64,000 nucleotides of DNA, from positions 248,001 to 312,000 of the forward strand of contig NW_026252104.1 of the NCBI RefSeq assembly GCF_025399195.1, given 5' to 3'. The position numbers and the translations under genes are program-made. The notes under the pieces were generated by a model, which ran no database searches, was not told where the DNA came from, and saw only the letters and a program-made list of their open reading frames with translations. Source of the DNA: Umbelopsis ramanniana AG (taxonomy: Eukaryota; Mucoromycota; Umbelopsidomycetes; Umbelopsidales; Umbelopsidaceae). The first letter of the stretch is position 1, and every line of letters starts with the position of its first letter. This document shows positions 45,154 to 55,287 of the stretch, in pieces.

Positions 45154-47369
45154 ATGTCAGAATCGGACCACAGTCGAGATCCAATCATTTCGGAGAAGCC
45201 AGTGCTGCCTGCCGAAGACCGACCGAATCCCGTAAGCCGCAACATCCCTATTATTAATGTCACCAGGAATGACTGCATTCCCATCCCTTTTTTATTTTCT
45301 AACATTGAGCTTCCGATCCATCCCGCTTACTCAAATAGATGGATCCGTTGTATGATGAATTACTACACCAAGATTTCGAAGACAGCACTTCGGCCGTGGA
45401 ATTCTGTCGAAACTTAGCGTTTAATGCCGGCTTTACCGTGAAGCAAGAAGCCAGCGCGAACAGAGTAAGTTCTACCAAGTCCATGATTCTTTATTTTGGT
45501 GTTTCAATTGGGCTTCTTTGCAAACATGTAGCCCCTCATTTCATGTTTTTTATTTCCAAAGAGGTTTCCAGCACTCGGCCATTTTTTTTTTTTCTTTCTA
45601 CCCGATTTATCTTGACATTCCAAAGTGTCACTTGTACACAGCAGCATTATATCATGTTCACCCGCGCGCGCATATGTGTGTCTGTGGCGTTTAACTCGTT
45701 CTTGCTTGCCACCACGTTTCAGACGGATCCAATTTTGTAGACCGTTTCGCTTTTGTAATTCGGTCCGTGAACCATTTTAGTCTTGTTTGCATTTTGTTCA
45801 GCTGGCTCGCCTCCATTTCATTCGTTTCTTCCCTCCCCCCATTTTATTTTTTAATTACCTGTGCCACTAACATCGACTTCTTATTTATAGAATATCTATG
45901 TCTATTGTTCTAGGGAGGGAGCTCCAGACTCTCGACGGAATCCTAAAGCACAACGACAGAGAAAACGACCTTCAAAGAGATGCGATTGTCGATGGCGAGT
46001 CGTTCTGTATCAAACAGCAAATGAGCGTTATCAGTTCCGTCGTTCGCTGAACCCTAGTGCGTCATGGCACAATCACGAGATGATGCCACAGGAAGAAATG
46101 ATCAAATATTGGCCTCCAGAGGTCACGGACATGATCATCACCCTTGCCGGACAAAGGATGGCCACAAATGAAATAAGACAACGTGTGCAAACCCGATTTC
46201 CCGAAGTACCATGGAATGAACGACGGTTCTATAATCGAATTACAGAAGAGCGGAAACGAACCAGGTACCGCGAAACGACGGATCGTGTCCATCGATTGAC
46301 CAATTTGTCGGTACGACTTTGCTCCGTTGCGGCTGGCGCCGAAGACATGGCTGTCAAAGTCGAAGCTGAATTGAAAAATATGCTCAAGCAATGTTGTGAT
46401 TTTCTCAAGGTGTCACCTGAGTCCATTGCTTCTCCTATTGACTTTAACCAGAAAGATAACATCGCCGACGAAATGAGCTCAGCTAGTCCTGGTCCTAAAC
46501 CTACTAATGCCAAAGTTGCTGGTGATGATGATAAATCAAAGGGGAAAGGAAAAGGAAAAGCAGCCTTGCGACAAACAGCATCCTCTTCTTCGCTGGGAGA
46601 TGGAGACGATTCGAGTTCCAAAAAACGCAAGCTGAGCGATATCATGCCAAAAGTACCGGAAGGCGTCAAAGGCTCACTGCCTGTTGTGGTTCCGTCTTAT
46701 ACCTTGTATATCAAGAGTGAGACGCTCAAAAAAGCGCCATCGGATTTGCAGCAACTTCCTTCCGAATCTCCTGCTTCTCAAACAATGACCTCACACGATA
46801 ATATGGAGCTGGATTCTTCTCAGAATGCTGCCTCGGCCACCAGGGCACAAAGACGTTCTAGGACAAGAAATTCGTTGCAAAGTTCATCTCAAGAACATCA
46901 TTCACCTCACTTACAAGCGCCTCACCTTCCACCTCCCCCCCTTTCACAACCGCTACCCCCACAATCCTTTTCTGGTAGTCATTTATCTCATCCAATGTCC
47001 GGCCAGCAGAATCCATACATGTATCATACTTTTCCTGTTCCCGCAGCTGTTCGAGGTGGCGACCCACAACAGTCTTTGGGCAACCAAGATGCAAGATATG
47101 GTATGTCATCTCCTATACCGACGTATGGTATGAACCAAGAGTTCTCGAATTATTCTATGCAATCGGCATTTTCATCGCATAGTATGCAATATGGATTTCC
47201 ACCTGGTTCGAATATACCTCAAGGCTTACATCCCGCTATGATACCTGGTACCGATACCATGCTCCCAGATAAACAGCAGACACCTAATGGCAGGCAAGCC
47301 ATTGGTGACTCACAACAGATGTATGTCTTTGACGTACAGCATCCATCCAACAACACGCGACAAGAATAA
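45154..47369 (+). CDS. FAR1/Aft-type (WRKY-GCM1) zinc-finger transcription regulator
   Basis: Three exons: 45154-45231, 45339-45464 and 45891-47369; 560 aa. The second intron is 426 nt, five times the local norm. Residues 40-135 form a FAR1-like DNA-binding domain: SAVEFCRNLAFNAGFTVKQE, then a zinc site C74 / C99 (or C101) / H128 / H130 in YVYCSREG, KRCDCRWRVV and WHNHEM, with a basic stretch of Arg, Gln and Lys between. This is the WRKY-GCM1 fold also found in yeast iron regulators Aft1 and Aft2 and plant FAR1, and in domesticated Mutator transposases; no transposase domain is present here. A helical segment (about 140-250) is followed by Lys/Gly- and Ser-rich parts with a likely nuclear signal (SSKKRKLS) and a long Gln/Pro/Met/Tyr-rich tail typical of activation regions. 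The regulated genes are unknown. Confidence 0.85.
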
Positions 47370-48144
47370 TAGATCCTATTCTTTGTGCTTCGTTTTCTTC
47401 TACTAATCAACGTTATTATTGGGTCCTTTTTTTTGGAGATTCAGGAGGTTGTAATATACTCGATCTGTGATTGTAAGAGTTGTGTGTACACAGTAATGTA
47501 CGTTCATAGATGTTTTTTTTCTTCTTTTTAAAAAATTCTTCTCTATTAGTTTTATTATTAAAACGTTAGTACTTTTGTTGGTTATGAAGACTGGGTTTAT
47601 AGGTGGGTTGATTCGCCGTCTTGGTGCAGGCAATGCGATACAACGGATGCGAGGTGGGGTTTTTTTATCATCCAAGCAGCATATCAGATATTATTACTGC
47701 CTCACACATAGTCTGGCGAATTAGAGCACCAACAATATCGTGTTGCGATGTCAAGGGGGGCCAGCCAAAAGTGACTGTTTCAATTTCCGACCGCCCGCCT
47801 GTCTGTAAAATGAGTGGGTGCGGGGTGATCAGTACTTCCTTTCCTTCTCGTATCCTGTATGTATCCATCCATCCATCTAGCATGCAGCCGAAACGAGACG
47901 CAATCAAAGCAACAGCAAGGGATAGATGATGATGGAAGTGATGGATCAAGAGCTTGACATTCACCAGCCATGAGCCGTCATTTGCCATTCCAACATTGAC
48001 CATGCTGGCCTTCAATGTTCCATCCTCCCATCCCATCCTTCGTCTCGATTCGGTTCGCACAGCTCAACGCAATATGCATGACTAGAGAATACTGACTCTC
48101 TTTTTTCCCCGCCTTCATCCAGTTGTATACATCGTCAGTGAGCA
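47370..48144. other. intergenic, eL29 promoter
   Basis: 3' flank of the FAR1-type gene, then the upstream region of the ribosomal protein gene. Minus-strand open frames around 47668-48060 have no protein character. Nothing else seen. Confidence 0.55.
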
Positions 48145-48497
48145 ATGTCCAAGTCAAAGAACCACACCAACCACAACCAAAGTGAGTTTCACGCAATCAG
48201 CCTACCATTCGCAACCTCCAACTCTAATCATCAATGTAATTTATAGACAAGAAGGCTCACCGTAACGGTATCCACAAGCCCAAGAGCAACAGACATGCCT
48301 CACTCAAGGGTGTACGTATTCTATTCCTTTTTTGATGTTTATAATGCCGCATTACGGCATGCAGGCAGCTAACTTTTTATTGATACCTCTTTTCTCACCC
48401 CTCTCAATAGGTTGACGCCAAGTTCATCAAGAACCAACGTCATGCCAAGGCTGGTTCTCTCGTTGCCGTCAGAAAGGCCAAAGAAGCCAAGGCTTAA
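48145..48497 (+). CDS. RPL29: cytosolic large-subunit ribosomal protein eL29
   Basis: Three exons: 48145-48181, 48247-48311 and 48411-48497; 62 aa. The sequence begins MSKSKNHTNHNQNKKAHRNG, continues IHKPKSNRHASLKGVDAKFI and ends in a Lys/Ala-rich helix (AVRKAKEAKA). This matches the eL29 family, whose mark is KSKNHTxHNQ; the protein is an eukaryote-specific basic tail lying on the 60S subunit near the P-stalk base and the subunit interface. Human eL29 is longer at the C-terminus, while fungal forms are about 60 aa, as here. No exon is long enough to stand out alone. Confidence 0.96.
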
Positions 48498-48930
48498 ACT
48501 GGATTGTTTACCTTGAATAAAACCTCTTTTTCTCACTCCTATGCCTGCCTACATTTAAAATGGACCCCTCATTTCACTTCACAGCGCGTGTCAGGTCAAA
48601 ATCATCAATGTACGACCATTTTTTTTTGTAATCAACTCCCACAGGGAGTATATATATCTTTGTTATGCCCTTTACACAGATTGTCCTCGGCAACCGTGAT
48701 AAGTGTTCTAGATAGCACGTTGGAGGGGGGAAAAAAGAAGAGAAATTCGAAAGGAAGAAAAGAAAGGAATAATAAAAAAGTGAGGGGGAGGTGTATGAGA
48801 GCAAAAGTTGTACGTGTGTAAACACAATGAAAACCATCAAGACAGAATAAAAAAAAGAGTTTTTCGTTGCTCAGAGCAGGTTCAACCTGCTCTCAAATTA
48901 CAAAACAAGATATGTAAAATACGACTTGTT
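48498..48930. other. convergent 3' flanks of eL29 and VTS1
   Basis: AT- and purine-rich tracts; no gene. A short perfect inverted repeat around 48878-48895 (gagcaggttcaacctgctc) could form a hairpin near the 3' ends. Confidence 0.55.
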
Positions 48931-51228
48931 CTAATAGGGAATATTCTGTAATGGATGACATGGTTAGACATAGTGTCATGTCTATTGCATGGAGGAGAGA
49001 CGACTTACGTTGGCATCACAGTGAGCCCTGACATTTTCAAATACCTTGAGCATTTTGCGTCGAGCACCAAGGGCAGCCACGCCTTTAGCAACAAGGTCAT
49101 CATCGGATAGGTTTACAATATCTTGCCACTTCATAGCTTCAAATACAGAATTGTATTTGTGCAAGCGCAAGCTTCTGAACCACGCGGAGACATCTAGACG
49201 TCAAGGTCAGTCAGTATATGGAGACTTCTATCACTGTGTCTCGCCTTTCTTATTTTTCTCAACTCACCTTGTAACAACTCCATATCAACCACCTCGGCGG
49301 CCTTCTTGTCCTTGATGGCACGAGAATTTCCTGTGGCAGATGTTCTTCTGCGACGAGTGCCGTTGGAACTGATGACCGAGGTATCGCTATGGTCACTAAC
49401 GTAGTCAAGGTCGCCTCCGTCTAGGTGGGCATCGGCAGGGTTGAGGAATTGTCCATACGAATGTTGGGCGGCCTGCTTATCTAAACCAGGAACACTCAAA
49501 TGCTTTCCAGACCACATGCCAAACGAAGAATTGCCAAAGTGGCCAGTGGAGTTGGATGCAGTAGGAGCAGGCGAACCAGAGCGAGAAACCGATCTAGACT
49601 GAGAAGCGGATCCGGTAAGAGTAGAACCGCCACCACTACCGGGTGGTGGTTGAGACCCTTTCTCTCTTTCATTCTCTCCAAAGGTGGAATAAAATCCATT
49701 GTTAGCTTGCTCATCGCTCTCCGGTACAGTACGCGGAATACCAGCTCCTCTGGACATGGGACGGCGTCGATATCCCTTTGAATCATCGTTCATCATGACG
49801 TTGGGTCGAGGATAGCCGAGATTATTGGCCAGCGACCAACTAGCGAGAGCATTCTGAAGATCAACATCAGAAACCGAAGTGGGATGCTCAATGCCAGCAT
49901 CTCTTTCCGTAAAGCTTGATACAGAAGGGGTCAAGTTCCAAGGCGAATTGGTGGAAAATGGTCGATTGTTCATACCCTTATCCCCAATAGCAGGTGGAAT
50001 ATCACTGTTATACCAGTTGGTAACATCCGCCGACTTGGGTCGACCATTCAAAGAGCGGTCCCCAATATGGCCTACATTGTTGGCATTACGAGGGCGATTG
50101 CCATAGGACCAGTCGTTGCCAAGAAGATTGGATGAGAGATCACCACTTTCCACAACGGATCTAGGTCTTGCTCCAAACAGTGGGCTGGCGTGAGCAGACT
50201 TGTCATTGGTTTTCAAGTGCGCACGTGAAAGGAGGGATTGGTCGTCCAAAAGGCTAGCAGAAGTATTACCAAAAGTTGAAGGATGGGGTGACAGAAAATC
50301 GGTACCAAGTGGGTTAGTGAACAGACGATTGTACTCCTCAGTATCACCGATAGCGAAGGAATGACGGTCCAGAGTTCGACGGCCATGAAGCGTTTCGGGA
50401 GGACGACGCGTAACTTGACCAGTCTGATAGGGTAGGACAGATAAAAGCTTTTGACTAGCTTCCTTTTCTGCCTTTGCCATTGCACCGACCATCTGAGCCT
50501 GCAGATCTCCTGTACCGAGAGATAGGGTTAATTTTACTTTTTTAAAGGTAGGTATTCATTCCAAGGTTTTACCTTTCTCGGGGTGGGCTGGCGAGAGCAT
50601 AGCATTCAATGGGTCTTGCGCGTGCATCTGCTGCATGACCGTGGAAAAGAAACGCAGCTGCACTTGCGACGAGTGCTGCAGTAAACTATAGATAGCAGCT
50701 GTCCTTTCAGCTTCTGTCAGAGCGCGATACCATTGATCAACATGATGTAGCTCTTCCTTGAAGTTGGGATCAAAGCTAGCGCTTGCCATATCCTCGAGGT
50801 TCTTTTCGTACAACTGAAGTTCGTCAAACCATTTGTCCAGGGCCTCGGCTATGAGAAAAAATAAACCAGAGTAAGCAAGCGGCAAAGGGAACAGAATCAA
50901 AAGATGCTCAAGATGACAAGTGCCATGTAGGATGAAGAATCCAGTTGCTTTGACTGGGCATGTATCATCACTTACTTTCTGCAGATTGCCTAGTGAAGAT
51001 TTCTGTCATGGGCCGCGAAGGGCGATGAGATGGATTCATTTGCTGAGACATGTGAGCAAAAGCATTGGCGGTGTCCGCAGATCTGAGAGGCTTTGTGTCG
51101 GTGGTTGCGGGCGAATGCGAATGATCCGAGTTGGCTTTGGTATTGTCAGTATCAGAAGCAGGACTTTGCTGTGTTCTAGGGCTCATCAGCGAAAAAGATT
51201 CTGACAATGGCCGTGGAAAATTCGACAT
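48931..51228 (-). CDS. VTS1: SAM-domain RNA-binding regulator Vts1 (Smaug family)
   Basis: Exons 51228-50976, 50848-50573, 50509-49268, 49193-49009 and probably 48945-48931; 656 aa. The C-terminal SAM domain (591-652) contains WFRSLRLHKYNSVFEAM, a DDDLVAKGVAALGARRKML loop-helix with the basic residues that hold the CNGG pentaloop hairpin (Smaug recognition element), and ends in HCDAN. An N-terminal helical domain (about 85-180: KWFDELQLYEKNLEDMA and EAERTAAIYSLLQHSSQVQLRF) is also conserved in Vts1. The middle is Ser/Asn/Gly-rich and disordered. Vts1 brings the Ccr4-Not deadenylase to target mRNAs. The final exon is uncertain: a GTAAGT donor and TTACAG acceptor 63 nt apart give the ending NNIPY; without splicing the frame ends at 48982 with VSRLSSMQ. 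Confidence 0.92.
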
Positions 51229-51452
51229 GAAGCTGAGGATTGCAGTCAAGGAAGAGGGTAAGAAAGAGCTGTGGGTTGGCAGAAATTTTGTTTGCACGTC
51301 CAGCCAGCTCAGCTCAGCCAGCCAGCCAGAATAACCGAAATTAACCAAATCGGCCCAAAATTGTTTCAAATTGTCTGTCAGAAAGACCAGAAAAGACTGC
51401 TTTATATGAACACGTTTTTTTCCCCCTTCATTGCAAAAGACTTCAATTACTA

Positions 51453-52253
51453 CTACAATTTACTGCTCTTCATAAACTCGCTCCAGTCTGGCTTCTTTTT
51501 CTGTGTAAATGACATGATGCCATATGCTGCTTCGGGACTGTTCATCATCTTGACAAACGCCTTTTTTATATGATCCTGCGAGTTCTTGATGTCCGAAGCT
51601 CCTTTGCCACCTACTATCCTGACCAATTCCTTGATATCTCGCATCGCTCCAGGCGCCGATTCCTCGAACAAGTCCACATATCGCTGAACCGCTTGATCGA
51701 GTTGATCCTCTTCAACCACAGCGCTAAGGCAGTTTTGCTGAAGACATTCTTGAGCCGATACACGACGACCTGTCAACATGTATTCGTTGGCTTTGAATTG
51801 ACCCACTTCAGGAACAATGTATTGGGAAATCATGGCAGGGATTAGACCTCGCTTGACTTCGGTGAGCGCAATGTAGGAGTTCTTGGTAGCGATACGGACA
51901 TTGCAAGCGAATAGGAGACCTACTCCGCCGCCCAATGCTGGTCCATTCATACGAGCAATCACAGGCTTGGGGAATTTGTATAGATAGTCGTAAACCTCCA
52001 TGCCTTTCTCCACGGCAACATCCGGAGATAGATTAGAGCTACCGCCGCCTAAATCCATGCCGGTGCAAAAGTACTTTCCTGCTCCTGTCAAGATAAGTAT
52101 TCGAATCGTGTCGTCAACTGCTACTTTTTGCAGACTGGCTAGCAAGAGTTCATTCAGTTTGGAGGTAAGGGAGTTACCCCGTTTAGGACGGTTGAGCGTA
52201 ATAGTAGCGACATGCTTGTCGATTGTCAACACTATTTCGTCCTGTTGAGCCAT
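51453..52253 (-). CDS. crotonase-fold enoyl-CoA hydratase/isomerase
   Basis: Single exon, 266 aa from the ATG at 52253. Crotonase features: LTGAGKYFCTGMDL (oxyanion hole loop), NGPALGGGVGLLFACNVRIA (second oxyanion Gly) and ALTEVKRGLIPAMIS. Only one of the two hydratase glutamates is present: the GGGCEL Glu is Gly here, while the Glu of TEVKRG is kept. One-Glu members are usually delta3,delta2-enoyl-CoA isomerases or specialised hydratases/lyases, so isomerase is as likely as hydratase. There is no clear mitochondrial presequence, and the C-terminus ends SSKL. SKL is a perfect peroxisomal PTS1 signal, so the enzyme should act in peroxisomal beta-oxidation. It diverges from NDUFS3 across 393 nt. 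Confidence 0.9.
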   Translation of the reverse strand: MAQQDEIVLTIDKHVATITLNRPKRGNSLTSKLNELLLASLQKVAVDDTIRILILTGAGKYFCTGMDLGGGSSNLSPDVAVEKGMEVYDYLYKFPKPVIARMNGPALGGGVGLLFACNVRIATKNSYIALTEVKRGLIPAMISQYIVPEVGQFKANEYMLTGRRVSAQECLQQNCLSAVVEEDQLDQAVQRYVDLFEESAPGAMRDIKELVRIVGGKGASDIKNSQDHIKKAFVKMMNSPEAAYGIMSFTQKKKPDWSEFMKSSKL

Positions 52254-52646
52254 GAGAAAAAGGATCGAGAAATAAGAGGTCCATTTATTCACATGAAGCC
52301 GCCTTTTTATTCAAATAAACTCTCATTGCTCCCCTTTGCCTCACGTGAAATTCGCAGACACCTGGGAAAACCCTGAGATTGCCCGGTTAATCCAAGATAC
52401 AATGCAGGGAGATGGGTAGGCTATACTATGGTGATGACATTTTTCACATTGGATGCATTCGAATCAGTTGAGCTTGGGGGCTATAGACGCTGCACTCAGG
52501 ACACAAACTGTGTGAGGAAATGGCGGGCGGCCCCCGTCATTCAAATTTCATGACTTGGGTTTTTTACGTTATTTTTCCATACAAAAATAATACAGGCGAA
52601 CTGAGCTCATTCCATTCATCCATCAACGTTTTGCGGAAACATCACC
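52254..52646. promoter_or_regulatory. shared divergent promoter region
   Basis: 393 nt between the starts of the peroxisomal crotonase (minus) and NDUFS3 (plus). It holds a CACGTG-like cctCACGTGaa near 52341. No coding content. Confidence 0.5.
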
Positions 52647-53725
52647 ATGGCTGCTAGAATCTTGTCCACAGCTCTGTGCGCTTTGCCACGTCAGCGCATT
52701 GCCATCACTGCAGGTAAAGAACGTTAGCTTTTCACGCATGGCCACATTTGGACATCCTGGTGGCTAATCCAACACGGTAATTTTCGCTCATGGCTAACAT
52801 GCTTGCCTTCATTGCCAACAGCCAAACCCCTTGCACTTAAGTCGACATCTCTCCTTGGCCGACAGGCATTTTCCTCTTCGTCTGCTCGCAAAATCGGTAT
52901 GTGATTTTGTCCATGATTTTCTTGATCATCTCGACTGCTCACACGTTGAAACCCTATTGACCCCACCTTTCTTTTTTTTTTTTCTGATGACAGATATCAC
53001 CCCTACCGCCGATCCTAACCAGAAATCCGGCAACGACCAACTTCATGAATACGGAAAGTTCATCATGTCGGCTATGCCAAAGTTCGTTCAACAGTTCTCG
53101 GTGTACAAGGACGAATTGACCTTGCACATTGCCCCTACGGCCGTTATTCCCGTTATGACTTTCTTGCGTGATCATACTGGTGCTCAATTCAAGTCAGTAC
53201 AAGACATCACTGGTGTTGATTACCCATCGCGTGATAACCGTTTCGAAGTTGTTTACAACATCTTGTCCGTTCGCTACAATGCCCGTATTCGCGTCAAGAC
53301 CTATGCCAGCGAAACCTCTGCTGTCCCCTCTGTTGTTCCTATCTTCAGTGCTGCCAACTGGCTTGAACGTGAAACTTATGACATGTATGGTGTCTTCTTC
53401 GAGAACCATCCCGATTTGAGAAGAATCTTGACCGATTACGGCTTCGAAGGTCACCCATTGAGAAAGGATTTCCCTCTCACCGGTTATGTTGAAGTCAGAT
53501 ACGATGAGGAGAAGAAGCGTGTTGTTTCTGAGCCTGTTGAACTTGCTCAAGCTTTCCGTAACTTCGAGGGTGCTCTTTCACCATGGGAGCAAGTTGGTAA
53601 GTTGTGAAAAAAAAGGAATCATTTCGATCCGGTTGCCATTCTAAACATTGTTCACCACCCCCATAGGCCCTGGCCGAGATGATACTCCATCAAAGCAACT
53701 CGCTGAAGGTGAAAAGAAGCAATAG
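52647..53725 (+). CDS. NDUFS3: NADH:ubiquinone oxidoreductase 30-kDa subunit (NDUFS3/NuoC)
   Basis: Four exons: 52647-52713, 52822-52896, 52994-53596 and 53667-53725; 267 aa. The first two exons encode a mitochondrial presequence rich in Ala, Arg and Ser ending near [12 protein letters not shown]. The conserved fold follows, with the complex I 30K signature [20 protein letters not shown] and then [22 protein letters not shown]3 is a core subunit of the matrix arm beside NDUFS2, near the quinone site and the iron-sulfur chain; it binds no cofactor. Its presence shows this fungus keeps a standard complex I, which some fermenting yeasts have lost. The codon choice is biased as for abundant proteins. 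Confidence 0.96.
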
Positions 53726-54102
53726 ATTCCATTAGTTATAAATACATGTTTTTCCCCCCAAATTTGATGGTTATATTAAAAAAAAAAAAACAATACACAA
53801 CACGATGGGTTGTTTGCCGCCCCTCTCTCCCCTCCATAGCATCTGAGGGCAAAGAAGTGGGTTTTTAGGTGGCCACTGGAGTGGATCCATCACAGAGATG
53901 AACCCACCGTGTCGGCCGTAGACCGTTTAATTGGGTGGAGCCTTTGCGTCAAGTCACCTGAGATCGCGCAAAAAATCCCTCGGTAGCACTTGACCCTCAT
54001 GCACCCGAACGATATATTGGACATTGGTTGAAATCACATAACATTCACATATTTCTATCTCTCCACCATTTTCTCTTTTCTCTCTTCAACCCTCTATCCC
54101 TC
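53726..54102. other. intergenic, no gene seen
   Basis: NDUFS3 terminator (A-tract near 53780), then the promoter and CT-rich leader of the small ORF at 54103. Confidence 0.55.
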
Positions 54103-54432
54103 ATGAACCCTGTATATACAGCCAAGGGCACCCCGCCTAATCCTATATCACCTTGCATCATCTACCTTGGTGCTGCGTCCACCCTCTGTATTCTAATCAT
54201 CCTGGCTTATCATCGCTACCATATACACCGAACCGATGCAGCTCTCGACATATCAACACGATCCTACACATTTTATGAATACAATCGCCCGCCACGGTTA
54301 CAAATCACTCGCTCATCCTACGGAGCAACCAAAGAAACTGTACAGCCGCCATCACCGGAAAGGGTGGTGGAGTGGATTAAAACGCGAGACAAGATGCTAA
54401 GCAAGTACGCTGCAGTAGAAAGCATGGTGTAG
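54103..54432 (+). CDS. hypothetical single-pass membrane protein, 109 aa
   Basis: Unrecognised. The ATG at 54103 is the first in frame after a long CT-rich leader. A short N-terminus with Pro is followed by one strong membrane helix (about 18-40: CIIYLGAASTLCILIILAY), then a His/Arg-rich stretch (HRYHIHR) on the likely cytosolic side by the positive-inside rule, and a soluble tail ending in a predicted helix (ERVVEWIKTRDKMLSKYAA). Size and layout resemble small organelle membrane proteins, but no family can be named. Confidence 0.5.
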   Translation: MNPVYTAKGTPPNPISPCIIYLGAASTLCILIILAYHRYHIHRTDAALDISTRSYTFYEYNRPPRLQITRSSYGATKETVQPPSPERVVEWIKTRDKMLSKYAAVESMV

Positions 54433-55287
54433 GTAGATGACTTTGTCTGTATGTTATTTCAGCTGAAAATGTTTTGATATTTCTCATTCACTGGCTGGCA
54501 CATACAATTCTGCAAACAATAAAAGAAAAAATGACAGACAGAAAGAAAATTTTCGATTCACAGATAATCTCCAGCAACATCAAAGTTCTGGCCCACTGTA
54601 TTATTTTTATGTTTCTTTATATTCGTTTTGATAATATGCAAGTATGTATGTAGACAGCGAAACTTGAAACAGGTTTATAACCCCTGCTACAAGCATTATA
54701 AGTCTACTCAAACGTTCTTGATCGTCTGTGGAATGGTTTGCCGATGGAGAAATGCAGCAGCCAAGCAGAATCTGATCTTATATGTATCAAAGAAAAATTT
54801 TGGGGCTGCCGGCCAACTCGTCCTTTTGTACTGTTTGATGGCTGGGATTCAAAAAAAAACAGATCCCAAACACGAGTTAAAAAATTTTTTTTGTCAGGCA
54901 GGCCAATGTACGCTTTCAAAAATTTCGGTCAATCAATGTTTAACAAAAAAAGTTCGGTTGAGTTTATAACAATATTGTTTGCACGCAAACATATTAATGT
55001 GTGGAGGATTAATTGGGGGAGAAGCGTTGAAGAGAAAAAGTGTGTATAGGTGTGTTTTGTTTTGACGTTAGGGTCAGAAATGTTACAACATTTTTTTGGG
55101 GGATTGAAAAGGTATTAAAAAATGGTTTGGTTACAACAAAGAAAAAGAACAGATGCAGTGTGGAAAAAACGAAACGGTAAAATGCCTTTGTACAAGAAAA
55201 GGGGATGCAATGATAATTACACATTGGAAAGATTGGGTTGGTAACAATGTCGGTATTTGCTTCGAGGAGTCCTTGGAGCTGGTATGG
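54433..55287. other. convergent 3' flanks, no gene seen
   Basis: AT-rich DNA between the small membrane protein gene and the 3' end of the kinase-like gene. No supported coding frame. Confidence 0.55.

Noticed and set aside
46229-46669. Minus-strand frame of 146 codons inside the FAR1-type gene
   Set aside because: Antisense shadow of a Ser/Lys-rich coding exon.
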